Below are positions 1 to 13,345 of a stretch of 64,000 bases of DNA, piece by piece (within the stretch, counting starts at the first letter, position 1; each line of letters opens with the position of its first letter). The stretch covers positions 11,532,001-11,596,000 of the forward strand of contig NC_059486.1 of assembly GCF_018139145.2 (NCBI RefSeq), read 5' to 3'. Source of the stretch: Gymnogyps californianus. Lineage: Eukaryota; Chordata; Aves; Accipitriformes; Cathartidae. Both the position numbers and the translations under genes were made by a program. The notes under the pieces are model-generated. The model was given only the letters and a program-made list of their open reading frames with translations, had not been told where the DNA came from and searched no databases.

Positions 1-3000
1 TCTGCCTAGAAAGGGTCAAACCAAAACACACCATCTGTGCCACACCTGAAGAAAGTGTCTGGGACAAGACATCTGACAACTCCAGTTTTGGGATTAGGAT
101 GCAGAAGCCAACGAGACCAAGTTGTTCTTTCCAAGACAAAGTTTGTACCAAAGGAATAAATTCAGAAGCCAAAAAACAAGACATGCCTAAGATGAAGATA
201 CCTTATAAGAACCTGGATCCAGTGTACAAAGCAGAGCAACAGCCTGGTGAGTCTTCAAGAAGGAACGATGGAGTGCATCAATGAAAGAGGCAAAGCTGGC
301 CTGCACATCTCTGAAGCTACAATACAGTAAATCTGTATTTTCTGGGGCTGGTAGAAAACAGAATCCTTTTCTAAGAATCCTACCTTACTGTTGCTTCTCA
401 AGTGTCCTTAAAGTCATTGGCAAAGACAAATGACGATGATGGATGCAAGTTTGTTATGCTGAGTGCCACAAAATTGCACAGAGCAAATGACTTATACCGT
501 CTTTCTAAGAGGTTGAATGTGTCATGCTCCTAACGTGCTGTTGCTCAAGAATCAGTGAGACCTCCCTGCAAATCAATGAAATAGAGCCTTGCTATACATT
601 CTGCAAGTACTATTTTTGTCCTTTCCTAATATAACTTCCAAACCTTCCTCCTCCCCCACGTCCCTGCCACAGATCCCTAATTCACACAGCTAAAACCACA
701 GAGTGCCTCCTACAATTTTTTCCAACAGGTGCAGTCCTTAAAGATAAAATTAATTTTTCCCTTTCTTTGAAAATCATCTTCATTCAGCCTGACTCCTAAG
801 GGAAATTAATGAGTGCTCACTGAATATGTTTACATAAGATCTCCTCAGGATTTACGCTATTAAGCATTAGGAGTGTTTTAATCTGCCCTCTAAGGGACAG
901 AGAAGCTGATGTGGCTGGCTAAAGATGTCTCATACAATGAATGCTGTCCACTCACTACTGGCAGCATTGGCTGCACTAATACACTGTTGACTTTGCAGCA
1001 GGCAGTCACGTCGGCTCTGGTGACAGAGACTAGCAGCAGAGGATGGGGTTACAGCTGAATAAAAGCTACTGATTTAATCAGAAGCGTTCAGGGCTCTATT
1101 GTCAGTGAGATGCTGCAGGACCAAGGCATACTCAAAAGTCCAAGAGGCTGTAAGACCCTGGCTTTGAGCACAGCTCTCACTCCCCCTACAGCTGGCCCCT
1201 GAGCCACCACACATGGCTGTCCCCACTGTCAGCAGCGGTGACCCTGGGATGGAGACCTGTTGCACTCCTACGGTAACACGCAAACAAGCCTGTCGCATGC
1301 TTCTGCGTACCCACATGTATTTTCTCACATTGATCTATACTGGACCCCAACTGCTCATTCCCAGGCAGTGTTTCTCAGAAAAGCCTCTCTGCCGTAGGAA
1401 TTTCATCACTGACTGTAAATGCAAGTTTCTAGTGGACTCCACAACCACAGCTTGGCCTATACTATCTGATATAGGCTCCTTTGGAGTTAGAAAAATTCTT
1501 TTGCTAGTTCTTATTCACATAAAAAAAGAATATAGTTCTTTATGTAACAACAATAGTATGTGTCATAGTGAAATATGTACTTGTGCATGTGCAAGCACAC
1601 ATGCAATATATTTGTGCACACACACATAAATACAGTTCATTTCTATATGATAAACTGTAAATCCAACTCGAACTCTCAGACTGACTGGTCACATCATGTC
1701 TGAGCACGGAAAAAGCCAGATACCTTCTCCCTGTTGTAACTTTACTGAAGCCAGATGTCTTACATCAGAAAAGACTGTGGTCTAGCATGGCTATTGGATC
1801 AAGACAATATGATTTCAGCAATGATTAAAGATGCCTGTGGCTTCTGGGCACACAGGAACAAAGGAAACCCTTCTGTTGGAAGAGGGGTTAAATAAAATTC
1901 ACTGCTGCCTCTACATTTGCAGTTTTGTCTCCTTCATTAGTTAACAAAACAATAGACTCAGATTAATTAAAAGAACAAAAAAACCCCTATTACTATACTG
2001 ACCAGTTTACAACACCTATCCTGCAGTTCCTTTTGACTCCATGTTTCCCCAGGTAAAGCTAGCCAGCTAAAGCAGAGTGGTACAAGAGCCATTATGTCAT
2101 GCAAATTCAAGAACCCAAACTTTAATGGGAATCATTTTTGCTTTCAATAAAGAAATATAAAGCCAATGCCACCCTGAATTCCCAGATTACTGTATTAACA
2201 CTCTTGTCAGCTGTAGGGCTTTTGGACTACTATATATATTTTTTTTCTTTTATAAGTCTATTTAAACCTGTCCGCATTTGAGTTTGCTAAAGCTGTTTAG
2301 CCACGTATGAACTCCATTCATGGCCAGCTGTAATAAACGTCACATGCTGTAACCCAAGCAGGCAGTTGTGCTAGTTTGCTGGAGATCCTCATTCAAAAAA
2401 AGCAAGAGAACAAGAGTAGTTTTAGACATGCTTTAAATGCTGAGCTGCTCACCGTGAAAACTAATGCATGGGACTTGTTCTCCACGGAAAGACAAGGCCT
2501 GCAAGTGGGGTAGGAAGGAAGCCTGTTTACACCAGGCTCCTCTGAGCTAACAACTTATTTGTGATGTTTTACTTTAGAGGTAATATCATGCATTTGATTT
2601 AAAAGACAGATATAAGCACCTTATATCCTTGATGGATACAGAGCAGACTACGTAAAACTCCAGCCATGTGGGCTGCATGGTAAAGAGCAGAACAAGTCTC
2701 TTCTTGGTATAAATTTAAAGGGAGGACCTACAATATGTGGAAATCTTCAAAGGCCAGTCAGGTTTCCAGTGCAACAACCCTGCCAAGTGTTCCTTTAATC
2801 CTTTATTTACCAGTAAATCTGCCGCTCTGTTCAGCAGGCTTTTACTGGTATTGGGTTTCAGCTTGAAACCCAAAAGCTGTAAGCATATGCTGTGTAGCCC
2901 TAATGAGAAACTCAGTCTATTAATGGGCAGACCTTCTCCACAGGACCAGGTCTTGGCAACATGAGTCAGTTCCTGAACTTTCACCTCCCACTTGGCAGCA

Positions 3001-3344
3001 TACCAGACTAACTCCACATCTCTCAGCTGGCTTACATTATCAGCTCATTATTAACATACATCAGGGCCAGATCTCTTTTACATGCACCCAGCAAACAGGA
3101 AACTACACAAGGGGAGGGCTCCTCATTTTTGTCTGACTCTGGAGCTCATAAAAATGACTAATTAGAACCAGCTATAGTGGAGGCACTCTGCAGACATGCT
3201 CGCATGTTCTCTGCCTGTGCACCTTAGTCCTGACTTGGGATAAACACTATGAAATGCTATGGTCATCCATGGCTGTCCACAATAATCAGGCATCCCTTCC
3301 TTCTGCCACAGTATCTTACAGTTCTTCTCACCAAGAGCGTATGT
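1..3344. other. Noncoding AT-rich DNA, no gene seen
   Basis: No frame here has exon-like conservation or recognisable domains. Overlapping short frames on both strands at 1074-1629 are typical of chance. A degenerate CA-rich stretch lies near 1590-1628. A perfect inverted repeat at 2851-2873 is listed separately. Composition and position fit the interior of a large first intron of the minus-strand gene starting at 52,249, but that is inference. Confidence 0.6.
2851..2873. repeat. Perfect 10-bp inverted repeat, 3-nt loop
   Basis: The arms TTGGGTTTCA and TGAAACCCAA flank the loop GCT. Further out, CTTTT and AAAAG could extend the stem after a bulge of about seven bases on the left side. It could fold in RNA as a short hairpin. 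No miRNA-like longer stem is evident, so it is probably a relic of a palindromic repeat or chance. Confidence 0.7.
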
Positions 3345-3450
3345 GAGGCAGAGGTGTGCTATTCTCCTCATTTTACAGTAAAGGAATCATTATGCAGACA
3401 GAATAACTTGTCTAATGTCACACAAAGTCTACAGGGTTTCTTGAAATCAG
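3345..3450 (-). mobile_element. MIR-like SINE fragment
   Basis: The plus strand reads CTCATTTTACAGTAAAGGAA, then AATAACTTGTCTAATGTCACACA. This matches the order of the MIR core read in reverse complement (ATTTTACAG, a gap, then the CTTGCCCAAGGTCACAC block). Old and diverged; the tRNA-like head is not visible. MIRs are shared across amniotes, so this gives age rather than species. Confidence 0.65.
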
Positions 3451-6400
3451 TTCCTCTGCATGGACTCCCTCCTGCAGTAAAGAGAACTGTGGGAACTCTT
3501 TGCAGCCAATTTCAAAAGAGAACGGTGTATATTTTAGATCTACACGCTTGCATGGATTCGGAGACCTAGGTTCAGAGTTTCGCTTTGAAGTGGCCTGCAA
3601 ACCACCAGCAATGTACACACCACACTTTGGGAAAGCATTATAGGGAGTCTCTCATGATGAGAGTTGTCTCTCATCAAGCATGGAGGATGATTCTCTTGCA
3701 CAGTAAGCACTGTCCTTAATGACATAATACTATTTGTTATGAGTTGTCCCACTTTTTTTTTTCCTTACACTATTAGTATTCTTTACTTTTGTTCTCTAGT
3801 CCCCGCTCCTTACCAGTCATCCTTATGCTCAGAAGATTTGGCAAAACAAAAAAGAATCTCTCTCCTCCAGATGCCTGGTTCAAATCTGGTCCAGCCAGGC
3901 AGTAACTGAAAGTTGCATCAACCTGATAACTGTTTCCGTATCATCTGAGCACAGATGCCAGTGCACAATCAGTGCCACATCAGAAAGTGTAAATGGAGAC
4001 ACACTCAGGGAGCAAGAAAGGTCAGAAAAATCTCCTCAGGTCAGAAGGGGGGGATATTAGTAATGTGGATTAAACTAATACTGTTACACAGCATTCTGTA
4101 CCTGTAGTCATCTTACATTAAGGTACATATCTCCTCTTAATGCATAGAGCTCACTCCTGTTTTGAAACAAACTTTCAAGAAAACTAGCCTTAACACGAAT
4201 CAATATAAAATCTGGCAACATCTTAGAGCCTACACAAGCCCCTAATTTTCTTTGGCTGCTCAAAAGCTAGCAATTTATATTCCTTTTTTTAAATTAGCTG
4301 TGGTTAGTATTATTTTTCAGAGCTGATCTCATTTCATAACTCGCCTTATATTCAGACTGAATTTATGCACAGATGCTCAGAGCCAAAAATCTGTTCTCAT
4401 TTAATCCACAGCAGAACAGGTAAAGAGTAAATATATTCCACACAGGTTCTTGTGTTGCTGCTTCAATGTCCCATAGTATGGCAGTAGGCATGACGAACTT
4501 AGTAGCTGCCAAATGACCTGCTGTTCCAAGAGATTTTTGTCAGCTCTGTTCCTCTGAAAGTTTTCACGCTGATAACTAGAGGAGAACTAATATAAAATAT
4601 TCTTATAGGACCAAGATCTTTCAAATACCAGAGAGCTGGAAATAGATTTTAACTATTTAAAATGCACCACCTTTTCCAAAACTATAGTTCTGAAACCTGC
4701 AGTGATCAAAAGCTAAGTAACACTTTGTGGAAGCAACGGTGATTAGAAAAACAGAATGCTTCAGATCAACTGGTCAAGAATAAACCATGCAGCTCTTCAC
4801 TAATAACACTAAAATGGTAAACTCTGAATTCAGATGAAAGTTTTGTTATCCACAATAATTTTAAGGTAATCCCACAATAGAGGCACCATATCTGCAATTC
4901 TCCTAGAGCCGCTGAATTACCTTAGGCCACTCATTTCTAGGTAGACAGAGGCCCCAAGTAAAATAAGTAAGAGTTCTTTTGCAGAAAGAAATGCCTGGGG
5001 CCTTAACTAGCGCTCAAAAAATGGTTTGGGACCTTTGAAAGGGTGATTATGTAATGGAAAGTGGTATTATTAAAATTAAAAAAACAAAAGATATTAAGGT
5101 GCATTAATATATTACGGCCAACTCAAAGATAAAATGTATAAACATATTTTCATAAAACTTTAATTCATCCATATTATTCCACGTGATGAGAGATGCCAAC
5201 ATTAATACAGGATGTAGAAGAAGAGACACTAAAATTTGTTAGATATTTGATAGCAGTCGTATTACAAAGAGTTGAGAAATTTCATTCTCAATAATGTTTT
5301 ATAGTAGGTAAAGAAAGTCTGAGTGCTCTTAAGAATAAGGGTATGATACTAGTCCAGTTAAGCCAATGAACTTACTCCTCCTGACTTTCTTGCTACTTGG
5401 GACTGACCTGTGAAAATCTAGGCAAGATAAATTTAAAACTTTTCCAATACATAAAGCTACACTTTCTTCTCATAAAAAATAATCTGGATTCCAGCAGCAT
5501 TTTAAACGGTTTATCCAAGACCACTATGCAAATGCAACTCGTGCCCCATGGTAGGCACCTAAGAATGGGACCAGCCTCTTTATTTTGTCTTAAATACCTG
5601 CATAGGCAACCTGATTTCAGAGATGCTAAGATCCCTCAAGTCTCAGCAAAATTAGCCCCATTAAGAAACAAATCACAGTCTGGTGCCTACATATGGATTT
5701 AGCAATTTTACTTCGGGTTACCCAATTAGAAAAACACTGGCTCTTTTCCCTTCCTAAATGCTTTCAAATTAATGAAAAAAATCCATGTAGCAATGGCTGA
5801 ACAAAGATTGGTACTTGGAATTTGCATGTAAATCTGCTGAGATTCAATTTTAAGTAGAAGCAAACTTAAGCAAAATGTTTACTGCTCAGCATTTCGAAAT
5901 GCCACACCAGCCTTATCTTACATTTAAAGGTTTTAGAGGCACTGATACTACTTGTCATTAGTGTATATGGTGTTTTCAGTTTGAAAGCTATAAACACTGC
6001 TTTTTGCTGAATAAGCTACCAAATATCATTATTAAAACTATCTGCCCTAACACCAAAGCCAAATTTGGCAAACGAGGTGCTGACTCATGGCCATCCTGTT
6101 ATCATTATCTCCTCAGTCTATCTTAGACCTTCCCATTGCACATTCAATTCTGACACTGAAATGGCAAACAGACAGCTGGTTTTGCAGCCAAGAATCTGTC
6201 CTGCCCTGGCTATCAGCCAGCAGAGAAGCCCTCGACTAACTCCATCAGCAACTTCCCTGCAACACCAAGGTTGCCTCTCTGGCAGACTACATGGCAAAAT
6301 GAGTTGGTCCACCTCCATACCTCTAAATCAGACACGTCTTCCATAAATTGTCTGAGAGCAAGTACTGGTACAACAGTTAACCCTTCTCCTATCACTACTC

Positions 6401-9119
6401 CAAACTGCCATCAAGGGATTTCTGCACTGTTAGATATTGCAAAGCACTGCTGTGTAATGACTCTTAGGGCAGGGTAATCTTATGGTAACCAATACCCTTC
6501 TACCTACCTGGTCAAGCCCCTAGCAGAGAGGGTATGCTTGGTCACAGAAAAAACACTGCAACAGGAATTTAATATCTGATCTCCATTAACTAGAATATAA
6601 GACGACTACTGCTAACATGTTCAAGAAAGCAACCTAACTTCAGAGGAATTGTGATAGTCCCTGATCACTTCTGGTTTTCTTACAAGTCCAGAAGAAAATG
6701 AACAAGTCTTGACTGTAGCTAAGCAGAAAATATGAGAAAATAAACATTAATCAATTTATTTCCTATGTCATATTCTTTTTCATGGTTGGAAATCTAAGGA
6801 ATAACCTATATGCAAGTCTTAAATATATTAATATTATCCACTAAGTCCATATTGACTAGTTAAGTATGCTACTGATTTCTAAAAGATTAATGGCAATTGT
6901 CAGAGCTACCTGTAAACTTCCAGTACTTATAGACAAACTGGAGCTATATTTTCTGAAAATTGCTACCAGCCTCAACCATGCACAGTGTAGATGACTTGTC
7001 TTCCTTGGTCTTTCCATCCATCTAGAGCACAGAAAGAAACCTCTTTCCTGTGAATGCTGTAGCACATAATGTGTGCACTTGGAATGACAGGAATAGACCT
7101 ACTGAATATTTTCTGGCAAATATCTCTGTACCATAGCTGCAGTTACAGGATCAGCTCTTAGCTATCACATACACCAGTATCTGAATCTGATGTGGGCTAG
7201 GAACATTTCCTAGGAAGTTCTAGCTTCATTTTCTTTAAGAAAAACAACCCTCCCAATTTTCCTTCAAGCTTATATACTTGAATTACCATATCTCCTTAAG
7301 CAGCAACAAGCTATAACAGTAACAGATGTATGAAATATTAGTGGCACTATTAATGTAAATAAATGGTTTTCTGATAGCATTTTTAAAGTTACTAATACAA
7401 CACCATAAATAAGCCCCCTTGATGGAATATTAGTATTATGTGTTGGCAGGAATCCATTTCATGATATAGTCAAGTAGGGAACTTCTTGGGCATACTTAAT
7501 TCCTGTAACTGGCAAACAACAGCACGAACAACTTTGTCCTGTTAAATCTCTTTCTGCTCTACATTTTCCATTCATTTCCTTCCAGCCTCAACACTATCAC
7601 CAGCTCAAAGAGTTTCTACTGAACCATAACAAACCTCACAATAAAAAACCTCAGGAACTAAAGAAGATAAGTGTTCCTTTGGCTTTTTAAACTTCTGCAG
7701 TTCTCATTAGAAATGCTGCCAATTGAAATAAATCTTTAAAAATGAGCATGGTCTAATGGTCATAGCAATAAACTCTAAATTGGCACACCTAGATTTTTAT
7801 TCCTAATCTCTAGATTATTCACGAAGATACTAGATGCTGGTTGTTTTCAATCTCATTTAAGTAGTAACTACTTGCAGTCAGGATCATATTCTTCATACAA
7901 AGCAGGATGAAGCTCTTACCATGATTGACATGTAGCAAATTTCCTGCTAACATGAGATAATACACATTCTAGCCATAGCTCCATTCATGCTTTCAGCATG
8001 CTGCAGGAAAGAGACCAGACACACACACAGCACTACTACTTCTTCAGTCCTTCAGAACAGCCTTCCCAATTGAAAAAAAAAAATGCATTCTCAGCAGGAA
8101 ATCATCAGATCTAAACATTTCACCCAGTTAATCTTTCTTTCTAAACCCCCTCAAATCCCACATTTTACATACAAATCCGTATTCCCATCTCCCAGAATTC
8201 CTTTGCATCTACTATGAAAGCATCCTGAAACACTTGGGGGAGCAAAGCAAAACAGTTGATCAAAATAATGATTAAACCAGCATGTTTCCATGGTAGGTTT
8301 AGATTTGTCTAGGTTTTTGTAACTACAGATATGAGAGGGATTACTGGGTGTGTCAGACCTTACCAGATGTGACGCTCAATAGCAAAGGACAGGAGTTCAA
8401 GAAACAAAAAAGACAATTGCTTCAGGAAAAATGAAACCTGTTCATTCTCTTTGCAGCATGTCTCCTCTTTTTCAGTGTGCCTGTGAGGTTGAATAAGGCA
8501 CTCTTCTAATGGATAATATTTATTTATTTCTGTTACAGTATGTCTGCCAAAGAAGTTCGGAGAAATATGCTTTAAGTATTTTCTTACTTAGGCATCTGAA
8601 ATGTAAAACGATAGGAGAACCTTGCCACTGTATACTAAAAAATTATTGAAGATTCAACTGCTAGACTGCCAAAGTTAAAATCCTATATAGTACTCCAACA
8701 TGTTAAAACTGAATCAGAGGCTTTTTAACTTCTGCTAGATGGAAAGAGGAACAATATGAACTGCTTTCCAGAATCAATTCCAGATTTAATACACATGGCA
8801 AAAATGCAGATCCATTCTAGAACAGGAAAGATAATACAGGCTTTTCTTTTTTGTGGGTTTTTCATTATTTACATCATCTGTTCAAGCTCTACATAGAGCC
8901 ACTGTTGGAGTAAATGTATTGATATGTCTGCATCTCCACAAAAAGCAAGAACTCTGAAATAAACACATCATTTATTTATTTACAAGTACTGTTAATCATG
9001 CTGTTTAAACTTGAGTTATTCACATTTTACTATTAGATACACCAGCTATACTTAAGAAATGCAGACCTGATGCAAACACTTGTTACGCTTCAGCATCACT
9101 TCCCTTCCCAGTGGAAGTC
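3451..9119. other. Noncoding AT-rich DNA, no gene seen
   Basis: I see no repeat I can name and no credible exon. A 93-codon frame at 6065-6346 (plus) overlaps two minus-strand frames in the same bases and shows no domain. Probably intronic. Confidence 0.55.
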
Positions 9120-9205
9120 AGTATCATTTCCATAGTTTTACAGATGGTGAAACTGAGGAACAGATGAAAACTTGCCCAACTCATGGCAGCAATACGACTA
9201 AAATC
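9120..9205 (-). mobile_element. MIR-like SINE fragment
   Basis: The plus strand contains TTTTACAGATGGTGAAACTG, then AGGAACAGATGAAAACTTGCCCAA, the characteristic central part of MIR in reverse complement. About 70-85 bases are alignable by eye. The element is truncated at both ends. Confidence 0.75.
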
Positions 9206-11499
9206 TATCAGAAGCACAGGATGGAAGGACTGACACAGCAATTGCACAAGGCTTCAGGCACCAGGAAGAAAAATACTGTTTTGAGCAGTTTTTCTGTTAT
9301 GTGAAGGACAACTATATTCATATATATCAAAAGAACTTCATTTATTTCACATGTATCACAAGAAAACCTCTAGATAGCCCTAAACCACAGGGAAGTTAAC
9401 AGCCAGATTTAAAATCTAAATCCTACCCCAACTATTTACAGAATTTCCCCATTTCTTCCTTTAAAGACATTTGAGATTATTGCTGATTTAGTTCTTGCCC
9501 CACCAGAAACTTAGCTAAATTCTGTCTTCTGGGTATGTAATTCACTGCACATTAATGTGCTAGTGAAACAGAAGGCTGTTCTGGTGTTAAATTCCCTAGT
9601 TACCCAGATAACTGCTTTCTCTGTTCATTTCCTAGTTGCTAGGAATCTGAAGGCTCAGTAGTAATTGCAGTGGTTAGGACTTCAGTGTTACTGGAAATGA
9701 ACCAAAGTCTCTGAAGTGCAGCAGGAGGTGCAGACTGTCCTAGTATATTCAGTGCTTGTGCTGATAGTTCCCTCCCATCATTAATGATTTTTTTATTACC
9801 TTTTTTTTTTTTAATGGCAAAGCATTTGCCTTGAATTTTTTTAGTGATCCCAGAAAACACAATGGCCTCTTGCTTCAGTAAGACATGCTCAGGAGATCTG
9901 GAGAAAAGAAATATCCTGAGGGTAGAAATACCTTTGAACTCAAGGATGATATAATGATTACAAGGAAAAGAGCATAACACATCACTCATTTTACTGCTTG
10001 TTTTTGGTTATTTGTATTACACCAGATTCAAATAGAAAAACTAGTCTTTCTACAGATTTCTAAGAGCCAAACAGACAACAATATACTTACATTCAGAGTG
10101 TTCACACTGGGTTTTTGCCCCCCCCCCCCCTTTTTTCTTTTTAAAGAAAATCATTTCTCACATGGTTTAGGAACCTCTAGATCTGCTCTAGAAAACCAAA
10201 AGAAAATATTAGAATCCACTGAGAACCTCATAACACCTGAATATACATAATAAGACAGGTACTACCCACATAAAAGTGAAATTACAGTTTTTTATATGAT
10301 TGCACACATGCTATAGAACATAATACTGAATACATACTCAAAATTACATATAAAAACTATGCCAAAAGGATTATACGGAAGGAAGTGACAAGACTGATAA
10401 ATTAGGAAGTGCAAGAGTTTGATCTACATGCAATCATAATTTCCCTATGTAATTCTAGATTATATGACTACCCGGCATCTTCACAGTACCCATGCTCATT
10501 GCATAAAATGGCACGAAAATAAACCTTCCCACCACTTTTAAAGTCCTTTCTCTTCAGAGCACGAAGGCTTTGAAGAGTCTCAATGGAAAGATATTAACAA
10601 AAGGTTATCAGACTAAACAGTTTTCCTCTAATTTCTTCCTCAAACTCAATAGTGTTCACTTTTCAAAATGCAAAATTCAGCCAGAGACTGACAACTGGTA
10701 CAGAAAATTTCATTTCCAATTATGATGTATTCATAGACAACAGAAAAAAGGCCCAATAATAAGAAATATCAGGCAGCCTCAACTCTAGATGGCGTTGCCA
10801 GCTCCTCTTAGAATTCATTAGCTTGCTCCAGGTATCAAACTCATTGTAATTTAGACTGATACAGTCTTACTGCAGTCAAAAAGAAGTATTTTTACTGAAT
10901 TGATTGCAGAATTAAAGAAGTCTGTGCTTAGTAATTCTAAAAGTGACTGAATAGTTAAGAAGTATGTACCCGTTTTGTTGAGAATTACTATTATATTCCC
11001 AAAGAACTCAATATTTATTAACTATTAGAAACTATATATTTCTGCAGAGAATAATTATGCCAGTGGGTATGAACTGTAAATGTTTGTAATTCATACTACA
11101 TTGAGTAGGCACAGGTCAAACAGTATCATTTCACTTCCCTGATTACATGATTCACATGTGTTAAAACCATGAGTGAACTGCAAATTCCTCACGTAGACCA
11201 TTTGCATTTTTCATTCTGTGACTGAGCTGATTCACCCAAACAGGAATCCCAAAATACCATGACTCCCTATATATTTAACCAACACAGCTGCTGAACAATA
11301 AGCCTGATTTACTTCTCATCTATACTTCCAGCAAGGTGATATCTTTTAGGAGGTACAGTTATGTATCTCATCTTTGCAAGGGTCATAACTTTAAATTTCT
11401 GCTGATGCTGCTATAATGAAGGAAAGAAATGTACTGAAGGAGAAGCAGGCAGGGCATGTGCTTATCAGGTTGGAAAATGGAGACTTCCAGGATAGCGAA
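9206..11499. other. Noncoding DNA with a C13-T6 run
   Basis: No gene is apparent. A 116-codon minus frame at 9639-9989 has no recognisable domain and is interrupted in composition by a T-rich run. A C13 homopolymer followed by T6 lies at 10,118-10,136. The rest is unique AT-rich sequence. Confidence 0.55.
10118..10136. repeat. C13 run followed by T6
   Basis: Thirteen consecutive C then six T. On the minus strand this is an A6-G13 tract, unusually long for a G/C homopolymer and prone to slippage and to length error in assemblies. Confidence 0.9.
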
Positions 11500-12105
11500 G
11501 GCTGGAAGCTGTGACCTCTGGCACGAGGAAGAAGGTCTCTTTTCACCTGCTGATCTGCAACTACAAAATAGGTTCAGTGCTCTGGCAGCAGACGAGAGGC
11601 TGGGGAGTCTGTCCAGCAAAGCATCAGAGCTGGCTAAGCCCAAACCACACAGGAGCACCAGGTGTAGCGGGAGACTATCTGCTGGGGGGGACAGAGGCCT
11701 CCATTTGCCAACCTGATCTGCTGTCTAGGGAAACGCGCTGCTTGCAAGGGGCATTGTGGAAGAACTGCTGACGCCTCTTTGGCCCTCAGACTATTACGCT
11801 GTGCTGCTCTTTCACACAGGCACCCACTGCTAATGGAGACCTGGAACATATCAAGCAGCAATACACAGCTCTAGGGACAAGGGTCAGGGCATGAGGGTCA
11901 GAGTGATTCTTCTCCTTGATCTTGCCAAAGTGTTGCCAGCAGGTTGAGGGAGGCAATACTCAGCACCAGTGAGATCACACCTGCACTACTGTGTCCACTT
12001 CCGTGTTCTCCAGTAGAAGACAGACATAGACACACTGCAACAAGACCAGCAAAGGGCCACTAAGATGATTAAGGGACTGGAGAACCTGACATACAATGAC
12101 TACTG
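11500..12105 (+). mobile_element. CR1 LINE relic, ORF1 esterase joined to ORF2 3' end
   Basis: Two non-adjacent parts of a CR1 retrotransposon lie in the same orientation. The first (about 11,500-11,928) corresponds to ORF1: the plus frames contain LQLQNRFSAL (from 11,555), then GDYLLGGTEASIC (from 11,670), where the esterase GDSL motif has become GDYL, then LLFHTGT (11,804-11,824), the degraded second esterase block in which Asn-Asp is lost. Frame changes between these blocks and stops show that it is dead. At about 11,926-11,930 the sequence switches to the C-terminal end of ORF2, recognisable by CAGCAGGTTGAGGGAGG, GTGAGATCACACCTGCACTACTG and GGGCCACTAAGATGATTAAG. The missing middle would be the rest of ORF1 plus endonuclease and most of the reverse transcriptase. 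ORF1 enzymes of CR1 are thought to act as lipid or acyl esterases in the retrotransposition particle. Similarity fades after about 12,105 without the usual 3' tail. Confidence 0.85.
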
Positions 12106-13204
12106 CTTCTAGGCATTGCATTCTGGCCACTTCTCTGCACTGACCAGATATCATTTGATTTCCTTACAAAGCAACTTGAAGTTCCTACCATTACTCAAAG
12201 CTCTCTAGTCCTCAACTCAAAGTGAGCAGCAGCATCTGTACAGACTCCCCATGAGGTGGCTGACTGCTGTAACTGCTGATCACTGAACAGGGAAGGTTTA
12301 CAGTAGGAAGATGGGTACATAAGGGGAAAAGCTGAGTGCAGTTTCAGTATCTAAAATCAGTTAGTGTTTATAGCACTCAGATCTCCTAGTCAAGTCAGAG
12401 AAGTATACAACGTAATGGTGCCCTTAAGTCATACAATTTAAAAAGTGGATATGGAAAAAAAAAATGTAAATATACTTTCAGTTTGGCCATGACAGTCATT
12501 GTTTTGAATTTATTACTGTTGTGCTGCCACATTTCTTTATCGTTGAGAATCAATTCAGTAACAGAAATAGCTCACACAGCCAGCCAGAATTGATACACAT
12601 ACTTCACGCATGTTTCCAGGGCAGATGCCAGGAGGGGTCTGGCTGCCTTATGATTTTACAAATGACATCTCTCTAACTTCCAGAAGGAAGAGATAAATCG
12701 TGCACAAGTAATACCTGGCCACTCAGGTGAGTATGACCAAGATCTGATGACCTTTTCTTTCTGTCTGGAGGGGAGTTTTGTAATTCTGTCCACTGCACAA
12801 CAGTGCCTTTGATACTACATTAAAATGCTGCTTAAGTCTACTTCTGTGACAACTCTTTATTTCATATGATTGTTTATGAAAGTTAATAGCAGCAGTTCAT
12901 TCCTGGGTGATGGTGTCTTTGACACAGAACACAAAGTGAAATGTGAGTGGCATTTTAGTATGGCTCCTGTACTAAATATGATCGCATCCCTGGCTAATTA
13001 AAGTGCAGATGAGCTGTCATTAGGTCTGTATGAGCTAATTGCCCTTCTCAGGAACCAAAATTAAAGTTACAACACATCTAGGGTGCAATCTTGCAGGCAT
13101 TAACTTGCATTACTACACTTGGAGTCTAGTAGCAGCCAGCACCCAGAGGCAGTAATTCTGAAACTCAACCTAGAGGGCTCTAGAAATTTGGTCATCTCTT
13201 TCCA

Positions 13205-13345
13205 TATTCACTTGAGGGCTAAGCCCTTTTGAAAATCTGGCCTCTGGGGTTTAAGCAAAATTTGGTCTGTGGTATAAAGTCCCTATTTTGCAGTTGGAAG
13301 TTGATGTCAATGATTTTTCCACACACTGAACAAGGACCTCGCATG
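13205..13345. repeat. Old interspersed repeat fragment
   Basis: Short phrases such as TTTTGAAAATCTGGCC and GATGTCAATG, together with a spaced AAGGACC block, belong to a class of old short repeats common in bird, crocodile and turtle DNA. The family name is uncertain to me. A 75-codon minus frame across it is therefore probably repeat-derived, not a gene. Confidence 0.45.

Noticed and set aside
2851..2873. miRNA precursor
   Set aside because: The stem is only about 10 bp with a 3-nt loop and lacks the roughly 30-bp hairpin of a miRNA precursor.
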